From contig JABMLH010000001.1 in assembly GCA_013205085.1 (NCBI GenBank), positions 986,749 through 1,050,748 on the forward strand: DNA of 64,000 bases, written 5' to 3'. The translations under genes were made by a program, and so were the position numbers. Of the stretch, positions 32,496 through 40,747 are shown piece after piece. The notes below the pieces were generated by a model. The model did no database searches. It was not told the origin of the DNA and saw only the letters and a program-made list of their open reading frames with translations. The stretch comes from Microbacteriaceae bacterium VKM Ac-2854. GTDB lineage: Bacteria; Actinomycetota; Actinomycetes; Actinomycetales; Microbacteriaceae. How positions within the stretch are numbered: the stretch's first letter is position 1; each line of letters opens with the position of its first letter.

Positions 32496-34154
32496 ATGAA
32501 TCTGAACCCCCACCTCTCCCGCCGCGTCTTCACCGCCGGCTCCCTCGGTGCCGTCGGCGCCCTGCTTCTCGCCTCCTGCGCCGCCTCCGCGGAGGAGAGC
32601 GACGCCTCCGGCGAGCCGGTGCAGGGCGGCACGCTCGTCTACCTCGAGCAGCAGACCTTCACCAACCTGTACCCGCCGGCCGCCGGCTTCTACCCCAACG
32701 GCGCCGTACTGAACAACATCGCCGACCGCCTCGTCTACCAGAACCCCGAGACGCTCGAGTTCGAGCCCTGGGTCGCCGCCTCGTGGGAGATCAACGCCGA
32801 TGCGACGGAATACACCTTCGTGCTACGTGACGGCGTGACCTTCTCCGACGGCACGCCCGTGGACGCCGCTGTGGTGGCGAAGAACTTCGACCTGTTCGGC
32901 CTCGGCGACTCGGCCCGCGCCCTCACCATCTCCGAAGCGATCAACAACTACGCCTCGAGCGAGGTGGTCGATGCCAGCACCGTGATCTTCCGCTTCTCCT
33001 CCCCGGCTCCCGGCTTCCTGCAGGCCACCTCCACGATCAACTCCGCGCTCGTCTCGGACGCGACCCTCGACCTCGACCTCGAGGGCTTCGGTGCCGGCGC
33101 CGCCACGACGATCATCGGCTCCGGCCCGTTCACCGTCACGGATGAGCAGCTCGGTACGCAGCTGACCCTCACCGCTCGCGAGGACTACGACTGGGCGCCG
33201 GCGAGCATGAGCCACACCGGCCGCGCGCGCGTCGACTCCGTCCTGATCGTGGTCACGCCCGAGTCCGCCGTTCGCGCCGGCTCCCTGACCTCGGGTCAGG
33301 GCGACGTCGCCCGCGTGATCGAGCCGCAGGATGAGAGCCTCGTCACCGGCGCGGGCTACACCCTCGACGCGCCGAAGACGAACGGCGTCAACAACGCGCT
33401 GAACCTGCGTTTCCGCAGCGTCCAGCTCTCGGACATCCGCGTGCGCCAGGCGATCTTCGCCGCCGTCGACCGGGAGGGCGTGATCTCGGCCCTGTTCGGC
33501 GAGAACTACAAGCTCGCCACCTCGACCATCGCCAGCACCGCCGTCGGCTACATCGACACCTCCGAGTACTACGCCTACGACCCCGACAAGGCCACCGCGC
33601 TGCTCGACGAGGCCGGCTGGTTGCCCGGATCCGACGGAATCCGCGTCAAGGACGGCGTCCGACTCTCCGTCGCCGCGGCGGAGGCGCTCGCGCAGACCCG
33701 CTCGTTCGACACGCTCACCCTGATCAGTCAGCAGCTGGCCGAGGTCGGCGTCGAGCTGACCATCGTCCGCGAGGGCGTCGGCGACTACGCGGTCGCGATC
33801 CTCGACGCCGACCGCGTGCAGATCAACCACTCGCTGGTCGGGCGGGCCGACATGGACGTGATCAAGAGCCAGTACTACTCCGCGAACCGCAACATCGTGC
33901 TGAACCTGGACCGCGACGACAAGAGCATCGGTGACCCGGAACTGGACGCCGTCCTGCTCGCCGTCGCCTCCACGCCGGACCCGGATGCGCGCATCCTGGC
34001 CGACCAAGCGGCGCAGAAGTACATCGCCGAGCAGGCGTACGTGCTGCCGCTGTACGAGGACCCGCAGATCTACGGCATCGCGCCGTACATCCACGACATG
34101 TCCTACGAATCCGTCGCCCGCCCGTCCTTCTACCAGGTCTGGACCTCGAAGTAG
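32496..34154 (+). CDS. Peptide/opine-type ABC transporter substrate-binding lipoprotein (KPN_01854-like)
   Basis: A 552-residue extracytoplasmic binding protein of family 5 (DppA/OppA fold). The signal peptide has a twin-arginine pattern, SRRVF at residues 8-12, and ends in a lipobox ALLLASC with C28, so it is probably a Tat-exported lipoprotein. Family landmarks are GGTLVYLEQQTF, WEINADATEYTFVLRDGVTFSDGTPVDA and the ATALLDEAGW segment. The gene leads an operon of two permeases and one fused ATPase, in the same strand order as dpp operons. The ligand is not a typical peptide by context; a small modified amino acid or thiol conjugate is plausible. Confidence 0.9.
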   Translation: MNLNPHLSRRVFTAGSLGAVGALLLASCAASAEESDASGEPVQGGTLVYLEQQTFTNLYPPAAGFYPNGAVLNNIADRLVYQNPETLEFEPWVAASWEINADATEYTFVLRDGVTFSDGTPVDAAVVAKNFDLFGLGDSARALTISEAINNYASSEVVDASTVIFRFSSPAPGFLQATSTINSALVSDATLDLDLEGFGAGAATTIIGSGPFTVTDEQLGTQLTLTAREDYDWAPASMSHTGRARVDSVLIVVTPESAVRAGSLTSGQGDVARVIEPQDESLVTGAGYTLDAPKTNGVNNALNLRFRSVQLSDIRVRQAIFAAVDREGVISALFGENYKLATSTIASTAVGYIDTSEYYAYDPDKATALLDEAGWLPGSDGIRVKDGVRLSVAAAEALAQTRSFDTLTLISQQLAEVGVELTIVREGVGDYAVAILDADRVQINHSLVGRADMDVIKSQYYSANRNIVLNLDRDDKSIGDPELDAVLLAVASTPDPDARILADQAAQKYIAEQAYVLPLYEDPQIYGIAPYIHDMSYESVARPSFYQVWTSK

Positions 34155-35095
34155 TGAATTACGTCCTCGGCCGCATCGGCCAAGCCGCGATCGTGCTCCT
34201 GATCGCCTTCACGGCGGCCTTCGTGCTGCTGCAGGCGCTGCCGGGGGATGCGCTGCTGATCAAGTTCGAGAACCCCGAAGCCGGGCTCGGACCCGATGAG
34301 ATCGCGCGCTTGCGCGAGACCCTCGGCGCGGAGGTTCCGATCTACACGCAGTACCTGAACGTGCTCACCGGCTTCCTCCGCGGCGACTTCGGCTACTCGA
34401 TCCAGAGCGGCACGCCCGTGCGCGACGTGCTCGCCGCCGCCCTGCCGCAGACCCTGATCCTCGCGGCGACCAGCTTCGCCGCCGCCATCGTGCTGGCCAT
34501 CGCCCTCACCGCGCTGTCTCAGCTGCCTGGACTGCCGTGGCTACGCAACCTGCTCCGCTCGGCCCCGTCCCTGCTGGTGTCGGTGCCCGTGTTCTGGCTC
34601 GGCATCGTGCTGATCCAGGTCTTCTCCTTCCGGCTCGGCTGGGTCTCCGTGATCAACCCCGGGCCGGTGGAGGGGCTGATCCTGCCCGTGATCGCGATCG
34701 CCCTGCCGATCGCCGCACCGATCGCCCAGGTCCTGATCCGCTCCATCGACGACGTCACCCTGCAGCCCTTCATCACCGTCGTGCGCGCCAAGGGCGCCGG
34801 CGAAGGCTGGATCCTCACCCGTAACGTGGCCCGCAACGCGATCCTGCCCGCGCTGACCATCGCCGGGCTGCTCTTCGGCGAACTGATCGGTGGCGCCGTG
34901 ATCACCGAGACCGTGTTCGGGCGCACCGGCATCGGGCGGATCACCGAGCAGGCCGTGACCAACCAGGACACGCCCGTGCTGCAGGCGGTCGTGATCGTCT
35001 CCGCCGCCGTCTTCGTCCTGGTGAACCTCGTCGTCGACCTGGTCTATCCCCTCCTCGACCCCCGACTGTCCTCGACCGCGAAGGCGAGCTCATGA
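34154..35095 (+). CDS. Peptide-type ABC transporter permease, DppB-like
   Basis: A 313-residue membrane protein with six hydrophobic segments. The GTG start shares one base with the stop of the binding-protein gene. LGRIGQAAIVLLIAFTAAFVLLQALPGDA is the typical DppB opening, and the EAA loop RAKGAGEGWILTRNVARNAILPALT contacts the ATPase. VFGRTGIGRI near the end is strongly conserved. It pairs with the DppC-like permease that follows. Confidence 0.93.
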   Translation: MNYVLGRIGQAAIVLLIAFTAAFVLLQALPGDALLIKFENPEAGLGPDEIARLRETLGAEVPIYTQYLNVLTGFLRGDFGYSIQSGTPVRDVLAAALPQTLILAATSFAAAIVLAIALTALSQLPGLPWLRNLLRSAPSLLVSVPVFWLGIVLIQVFSFRLGWVSVINPGPVEGLILPVIAIALPIAAPIAQVLIRSIDDVTLQPFITVVRAKGAGEGWILTRNVARNAILPALTIAGLLFGELIGGAVITETVFGRTGIGRITEQAVTNQDTPVLQAVVIVSAAVFVLVNLVVDLVYPLLDPRLSSTAKASS

Positions 35096-35973
35096 CCGAA
35101 ACCACCGTGGCCTCCCGGGCCGTCGTCGACCCATCCGCCACCCCGCGTACCGCCGCCATCCGGCTGCGCCCGCGTCGGCGCCTTCGTCTCGGGCTGTGGA
35201 TCGCCGCGCTCTACCTCGTGCTCGTGATCGTCTGGGCCTTCGTGCCCGCGCTGTTCGCGCCGCTCAGCCCCACCACCGGAATCGCCGCGGATGCGCTGCA
35301 AGCGCCGAGCGCCGCGCACTGGTTCGGCACCGACGCGACCGGCCGCGACGTCTACACCCGCGTTGTGCACGGTTCGGTCAACACGCTCTCCAGCGCTCTG
35401 ATCGCCGTGGTGCTCGGCCTCGTCATCGGTACCCTGATCGGCTTGGTCGCCGGCTCGCTGCGCGGCTGGTTGGACGCCGTGTTGATGCGGATCGTCGATG
35501 TGCTCCTCGCCATCCCCAGCCTGCTGCTCTCGCTTTCCATCGTGATCCTGCTCGGATTCGGCACCGCGCAGATCGCCATCGCCGTCGGCATCACCAGTGT
35601 CGCCGCCTTCGCCAGGCTCTCGCGGGCCGAGGTGCTGAAGGTGCGCTCGACCGACTACGTCGAGGCCGCCTTCGCCAGCGGTGGCACCTTCTTCACCGTG
35701 CTGCTGCGGCACGTGCTGCCCAACTCACTCACCCCCGTGATCGCCCTGGCCGCCCTGCAGTTCGGAACCGCGATCCTCGCGATCTCCGCCCTCGGCTTCC
35801 TCGGCTACGGCGCCCCACCGCCCACGCCCGAGTGGGGCCTGATGATCGCCGAGGGGCGCAACTACATCGCCACCGCCTGGTGGCTGACCACCGTGCCCGG
35901 CCTCATCGTCGTCTTCACGGTGCTCGCCACCAACCGCATCTCCAGTGCGATCGCCGAGAGGAACAACGCATGA
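35092..35973 (+). CDS. Peptide-type ABC transporter permease, DppC-like
   Basis: A 293-residue permease with the oligopeptide-permease N-terminal region followed by six hydrophobic segments. HWFGTDATGRDVYTRVVHGS is the DppC hallmark, and the EAA loop is RLSRAEVLKVRSTDYVEAAFASGG. Starts with an ATGA overlap with the DppB-like gene and ends with an ATGA overlap with the ATPase gene, so the transporter parts are made in fixed ratio. Confidence 0.93.
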   Translation: MTETTVASRAVVDPSATPRTAAIRLRPRRRLRLGLWIAALYLVLVIVWAFVPALFAPLSPTTGIAADALQAPSAAHWFGTDATGRDVYTRVVHGSVNTLSSALIAVVLGLVIGTLIGLVAGSLRGWLDAVLMRIVDVLLAIPSLLLSLSIVILLGFGTAQIAIAVGITSVAAFARLSRAEVLKVRSTDYVEAAFASGGTFFTVLLRHVLPNSLTPVIALAALQFGTAILAISALGFLGYGAPPPTPEWGLMIAEGRNYIATAWWLTTVPGLIVVFTVLATNRISSAIAERNNA

Positions 35974-37637
35974 GGCTGTTCGGAAACGCTCCCGCCGTCG
36001 CCGCGGGTTGGAACGCCGATGCGCCGGTGGTCGAGGTCGACGAGCTCTCCATCGCCTACGACGGTCGGCTCGGCGAGGTCCCCGTTGTGCACGGCGTCTC
36101 CTTCTCGCTCGATCGCGGTGACACCATCGCCCTCGTCGGCGAGTCGGGATCCGGCAAGACCACCACCGCGCAGTCCCTCATCGGCCTGCTCGCCGCGAAC
36201 GGGCGGATCACCGGCGGGCGGATCCGCCTCGGCGGGCTGGATGCGACCACCTGGAGCCCCGCGGAGTGGCGCCGGGTGCGCGGCAGCCACGTCGGTCTCG
36301 TGCCGCAGGATCCGCACAACTCGCTGAACCCGGTCAAGCGGATCGGCGAGAGCCTCGCAGAGGTTCTGCGGATCCACCGCGCCGGCGACGCCCCGGCCAT
36401 CAAGCGCCGGGTGATCGAGCTGCTCGAGCGCGTTGACATCCCCGAGCCGGAGGTGCGCGCCCGCCAGTACCCGCACCAGCTCTCCGGCGGAATGAAGCAG
36501 CGCGTGCTGATCGCCAGCGCCATCGCCCTGCAGCCGGCGCTGATCATCGCGGATGAGGCCACCAGCGCCCTCGACGTCACCGTGCAGAAGACCATCCTCG
36601 ATCTGATCGACGAACTGCGTCGCGAGAGCGGCACCTCCGTGCTGCTGGTCACTCACGACCTCGCCGTCGCCGCCGACCGCGCCACGCACGTCGTTGTGCT
36701 CAAGGACGGACGCATCCAGGAGCAGGGCGAGAGCGCCGCCGTGCTCGAATCCCCGGCCTCGGAGTACACCCGCGCCCTCGTCGCCAACGCCCCCGCGCTG
36801 AGTACCGCCGTGCGCACCGCGGACCAGGTGCGCGAGCAACTCGGAGTCGCCGCCGCGAAGCCGCCCGTCGTCTCCGTCGAGAACCTCGTTGTGCAGTTCT
36901 CGCGCGGCCGCGCCGACTCGTTCCGCGCCGTGGACGACGTCTCCTTCACCGTCGGCGCCGGGATGACCCACGCCATCGTGGGGGAGTCCGGCTCCGGCAA
37001 GTCCACCACCGCCCGAGCCGTGATGGGCTTCCAGGCTCCCACCTCGGGACGAGTCCAGGTCGGCAGCGACGACATCGGATCCCTGCGGGGCTCCGCCCTG
37101 CGCCAGGCCCGCCGGCACCTGCAGATGGTCTACCAGAACCCGTTCGGCAGCCTCGATCCGCGCCAGAGCGTCGGCGACATCATCGCCGAACCGCTGCGCA
37201 ACTACGGTCTCGGCAATCGCGCCGAGCGCGCCGTCAGGGCCCGCGAGGCCCTGGAGCGGGTCAGCCTCCCCGCCGCGATGGCCACCAAACGGCCGCGCGA
37301 GATGTCGGGTGGGCAGCGCCAGCGCGTCGCCATCGCTCGAGCCCTGGTGCTCGACCCCACCGTGGTCGTTCTGGACGAGGCCGTCTCGGCCCTCGACGTC
37401 ACCGTGCAGGCGAGCATCCTCGAGCTGCTCGCCCAGATCCAACGCGAATCCGGCACCAGCTACCTCTTCATCTCGCACGACCTCGCCGTCGTGCGTCAGG
37501 TGGCGCAGACCGTCACCGTTCTGCAGCGGGGCGTCGCGGTCGAGTCCGGCATCACCGAAGAGGTCTTCGCGTCTCCGCAGCATGCGTACACCGAGGCCCT
37601 CCTCGCCGCCATCCCCGGGCGCCTGGCCCACCGCTGA
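35970..37637 (+). CDS. Fused double ATPase of the peptide-type ABC transporter (DppD-DppF-like)
   Basis: A 555-residue protein with two complete nucleotide-binding domains. Domain 1: Walker A GESGSGKTT near residue 55, signature LSGGMKQR and Walker B ALIIADEAT. Domain 2: Walker A GESGSGKST near 340, signature MSGGQRQR and Walker B VVVLDEAVSALDV. In dpp/opp systems the two domains are usually separate proteins; the fused form is common in Actinobacteria and rhizobia. It completes the importer begun at 32496. Confidence 0.94.
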   Translation: MRLFGNAPAVAAGWNADAPVVEVDELSIAYDGRLGEVPVVHGVSFSLDRGDTIALVGESGSGKTTTAQSLIGLLAANGRITGGRIRLGGLDATTWSPAEWRRVRGSHVGLVPQDPHNSLNPVKRIGESLAEVLRIHRAGDAPAIKRRVIELLERVDIPEPEVRARQYPHQLSGGMKQRVLIASAIALQPALIIADEATSALDVTVQKTILDLIDELRRESGTSVLLVTHDLAVAADRATHVVVLKDGRIQEQGESAAVLESPASEYTRALVANAPALSTAVRTADQVREQLGVAAAKPPVVSVENLVVQFSRGRADSFRAVDDVSFTVGAGMTHAIVGESGSGKSTTARAVMGFQAPTSGRVQVGSDDIGSLRGSALRQARRHLQMVYQNPFGSLDPRQSVGDIIAEPLRNYGLGNRAERAVRAREALERVSLPAAMATKRPREMSGGQRQRVAIARALVLDPTVVVLDEAVSALDVTVQASILELLAQIQRESGTSYLFISHDLAVVRQVAQTVTVLQRGVAVESGITEEVFASPQHAYTEALLAAIPGRLAHR

Positions 37638-37671
37638 ACCGCCCCCGACCCGAGATCAGAAGGAGACCACC

Positions 37672-37920
37672 ATGTCCACCATCACCCTGTACGGCACCGG
37701 CTGGTGCGGCGACTGCATCCGCTCGAAGGCCACGCTGAACCGACTGAACGAACCGTTCGAATACATCGACATCGAGGCCGACGAGGCCGCGTCGGAACGA
37801 GCTCAGAGCATCAGCGGCGCCAAGCGCATCCCCGTCATCGTCTTCCCGGACGGCGAGTTCCTCGTCGAGCCGAGTGACGTCGCCCTGCGCGAGAAGGTAC
37901 TCGCCGGCCGAACGGCCTGA
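37672..37920 (+). CDS. Glutaredoxin-like protein (mycoredoxin/NrdH type)
   Basis: An 82-residue thioredoxin-fold protein with the active site WCGDC (C12 and C15) and the RIPVIVFPDGEFLVEPSD stretch containing the cis-proline and substrate groove of mycoredoxins. AGAAGGAG lies about 6 nt before the ATG. Encoded between the importer and the second FAD/NAD(P)-binding gene, it may reduce the CxxC AhpD-like protein of the same locus or mixed disulfides of mycothiol with the substrate. Placement in a catabolic operon rather than with ribonucleotide reductase is notable. Confidence 0.88.
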   Translation: MSTITLYGTGWCGDCIRSKATLNRLNEPFEYIDIEADEAASERAQSISGAKRIPVIVFPDGEFLVEPSDVALREKVLAGRTA

Positions 37921-38015
37921 GCCGCCGGGATCGACCGCCTCGGCGGTCGGCGATCCCTCGACCGGTCACAGGAACGAGAACCCGCGGGGACCACCCCGGA
38001 GGAGAGGAGAGCCGC

Positions 38016-39935
38016 ATGGCGAGCATCGCCGTCATCGGCATGGGGCCACGAGGCACCGCCGTCGTCGAGCGGATCGGCGCCAACGCCGCGCTGTTGGCGG
38101 ATGAGCCGCTGCACCTGCACCTGATCGATCCGCATCCGCACGGCGCCGGGCGGATTTGGCACGACGCGCAATCGCGCGAACTGGTCATGAACACCGTCGC
38201 CGGCGAGATCGGACTCTTCACCGATCCCACCCTCGCCATCGACGGACCGATTCGACCAGGGCCGAACCTCTACGAGTGGAGCCTGCTCGCCGCCGGACGA
38301 CAGGACGCCGAACCGTCCGCCGCCTTCACCGACTTCCCGACCGGCGCGGACGCCCTCGATGCGGGCCTGCGGGCCGAGGTGGCCGCGATGAAGCCGTGGT
38401 CGCATCCGAGCCGGGTGCTCTACGGACGGTACCTCGCCTGGTGCCTCGAGCGGGCGATCCACGCCCTCCCCGACACCGTCGTGGTGCATCGGCATCGGAG
38501 CGAGGCCGTCGCGATCGACGGGTCGACACCGTGCCGCGTGGTTCTGAGCGACGGCGCATCGATCGAGGCGGATTCCGCCATCCTCGCACTCGGCTGGCTG
38601 GGTTCGGAGAGCAGCGACACCGATGCCGCCCTCGGTCGAGCCGTCGAGGAGCTCGGCCTCACCTTCATCCCGCCCGCGAGCCCCATCGAGCAGGACCTCG
38701 ACCGCCTCCAGCCGGGCGAGCGGGTCATCGTGCGCGGATTGGGCATGGGCTTCTTCGACCTGATGGCTCTCGTCACCCTCGGGCGCGGTGGTCGCTTCGT
38801 CCCGGACGACGATCGGAGCGGTCGGCTGCGCTACGTCCCGTCCGGCCGCGAACCGCGGCTGCACGTCGGCTCGCGCAGCGGCATCCCGTTCCGCTCCAAG
38901 CCGCTGTGGGGAGGCTTCGCGCCGCGGACCCCGCAGCGCCACCTCGCCGGTATCGGCCGGCCGGACCGCCCCGTCGACTTCGCCGCCGAAGCGTTGCCGC
39001 TGATCCGGAAGGACGCCGCCGTCGCGTACTACAGCACGCTCGCCCGCGTGCGCCCGGAGGCCATCGTCGACCACGTCGCGCTCCTCGCCGTGCTCGACGA
39101 ATACGATACGGACTCCGATCTCTTCGCCGCCGCGGTCGCCCGCCAGGTGCCCGACCCCGCCGACCGCTTCGACCTCGACCGCCTCGTCGCCCCCGCGCGC
39201 GGCCGCCGCTTCGCGGACCCGGACGCATGGCGGGCCTGGATCCGCGACTACCTCGATGAGGACCTCCGCGAGGGCGCCTTCGGGGCAGCGAGCCCGCTGA
39301 AGGCCGCGGCCTGGTCGATCGGATGCGCGCGCGGCCCGATGTGGGGCATCGCCGGCTTCGGCGGGCTCTGGGGAGAATCGCACACCCGCGACTTCCTCCG
39401 CTTCACCGCGCTCGGCAACCTGCTCGGCAGCGGGCCGCCCGCCTTCCGCTCCCAGCAGTTCCGCGCGTTGATCGACGCGGGAATCGTGAATCCGATCGGT
39501 CCGGAACTGACCGTCCGCGTCGATCCACAGGCCGGGTGCCTCGTCGCCGAGTCGGCCGTGGTGACGGGATCGGGCATCTGCGCGACCGCCCTGGTGGACG
39601 CGTGGATGCAGGCCCCGCGAGCAACAGGGTCCACCAGCCCGCTGCTGCGCTCCCTCGTCGCCGACGGACTCGCTCGTCCGTTCCGCATCCTCGGGCGCGA
39701 CGGAACCGCGCACGAGACCGGAGCGGTCGAGATCGGTGCAGACGACAGCCGTCTCGTCGCGGCCGACGGATCCGTCGACCGGCCGATCTTCCTCCTCGGC
39801 ATTCCCGCCGAGGAGATCCGCGGCAACGGCACGGCCAGCCCGATCCCCGGGGCAGGCGGCGTCTTCCTCCGCGAGGCGGACGCCGCGACACGTGCCGCAC
39901 TCCGAGCCGCCACGAGAACCCCCGAAAGAGTCTGA
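38016..39935 (+). CDS. FAD/NAD(P)-binding protein (NAD_binding_9 type), copy B
   Basis: A 639-residue relative of the protein at 27580-29637. Shared landmarks include IAVIGMGPRGTAVVERIG at the N-terminus, MNTVAGEIGLFTD, SHPSRVLYGRYLAWCLERA, RGLGMGFFDLMALV and the NLLGSGPPAFRSQQF segment. It is about 46 residues shorter, mostly in loops. GGAGGAGAGG precedes the ATG. Its stop overlaps the SDR start (TGATG). Divergence between copies A and B is substantial, so they likely act on different intermediates rather than being a recent duplication. Confidence 0.87.
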   Translation: MASIAVIGMGPRGTAVVERIGANAALLADEPLHLHLIDPHPHGAGRIWHDAQSRELVMNTVAGEIGLFTDPTLAIDGPIRPGPNLYEWSLLAAGRQDAEPSAAFTDFPTGADALDAGLRAEVAAMKPWSHPSRVLYGRYLAWCLERAIHALPDTVVVHRHRSEAVAIDGSTPCRVVLSDGASIEADSAILALGWLGSESSDTDAALGRAVEELGLTFIPPASPIEQDLDRLQPGERVIVRGLGMGFFDLMALVTLGRGGRFVPDDDRSGRLRYVPSGREPRLHVGSRSGIPFRSKPLWGGFAPRTPQRHLAGIGRPDRPVDFAAEALPLIRKDAAVAYYSTLARVRPEAIVDHVALLAVLDEYDTDSDLFAAAVARQVPDPADRFDLDRLVAPARGRRFADPDAWRAWIRDYLDEDLREGAFGAASPLKAAAWSIGCARGPMWGIAGFGGLWGESHTRDFLRFTALGNLLGSGPPAFRSQQFRALIDAGIVNPIGPELTVRVDPQAGCLVAESAVVTGSGICATALVDAWMQAPRATGSTSPLLRSLVADGLARPFRILGRDGTAHETGAVEIGADDSRLVAADGSVDRPIFLLGIPAEEIRGNGTASPIPGAGGVFLREADAATRAALRAATRTPERV

Positions 39936-40654
39936 TGAGTCACAACGACCAGCCCGTCGCCGTCGTCACCGGAGCCGCCGCCGGCGGCATCGGCACCTCC
40001 ATCGCACGCGACCTCGCCCGTACCCACCGCGTCGTCGCCATCGTGCGCGACGCTCCTCGCGCTGCCGCGCTGTTCGCGGCCGCACCATCGCCGGGAGTCG
40101 AGTTCGTCGAACTGGACCTCACCGACGTCGAGCGCTTCGAGGCCGCCCTCGCCCACTTGGACCGCGTCGACGTGCTTGTGCACGCCGCCGCCGTCTCCGA
40201 GCGGTTCACCCTGGCGGATGCCCCGGTCTCCGCCTGGCGGAGCCACCTCGACGTGAACGTGATCGCCCCCGCGATGCTCACCCAGGCACTGCTCGAGCGG
40301 CTGCGGACGGCTCGCGGACAGGTCGTCTTCGTGAACAGCGGAGCCGGCGTTCGCGCCGTTCCGACCACCAGCGTCTACACCGCGTCCAAGTTCGCGTTGA
40401 ATGGACTGGCCGACGCGTTCCGCGGGGAGGAATCGGCCCATGGGGTCCGCGTCGCCACGGTGTACCCCGGCGAGACCGCCACGCCGATGCTGCAGAAGGA
40501 CCGCCTCGACCGCGGCGCCGCGTGGGAGCCCGAGCGCTACATCGATCCGCTCAGTATCGCCGCCGCTATCCGTTCCGTCGTCGACGCCTCGCCGGACGCG
40601 CAGCTGACGCACCTGCACGTGCGCCCACGTACCGAGGTATCCAACCCGGTGTGA
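39935..40654 (+). CDS. Short-chain dehydrogenase/reductase, copy B
   Basis: A 239-residue SDR paired with FAD/NAD(P)-binding protein B. Cofactor loop TGAAAGGIGTSIARDLA, catalytic Ser in VNSGAG and YTASKFALNG for the YxxxK pair. Together with copy A (26859-27587) it forms a matched set: each follows its own FAD/NAD(P)-binding protein with overlapping genes. The C-terminal LTHLHVRPRTEV equals the end of copy A in pattern. Last gene of the importer operon. Confidence 0.92.
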   Translation: MSHNDQPVAVVTGAAAGGIGTSIARDLARTHRVVAIVRDAPRAAALFAAAPSPGVEFVELDLTDVERFEAALAHLDRVDVLVHAAAVSERFTLADAPVSAWRSHLDVNVIAPAMLTQALLERLRTARGQVVFVNSGAGVRAVPTTSVYTASKFALNGLADAFRGEESAHGVRVATVYPGETATPMLQKDRLDRGAAWEPERYIDPLSIAAAIRSVVDASPDAQLTHLHVRPRTEVSNPV

Positions 40655-40747
40655 GAGCCGACGGTCCGGGTCTGCCGCCGGAACGAAACGCTGTGGAGTT
40701 GTCAAGATTCCGTCCCGGATGAGCGGGTGGGCGGAAGGTGCGGCTCG

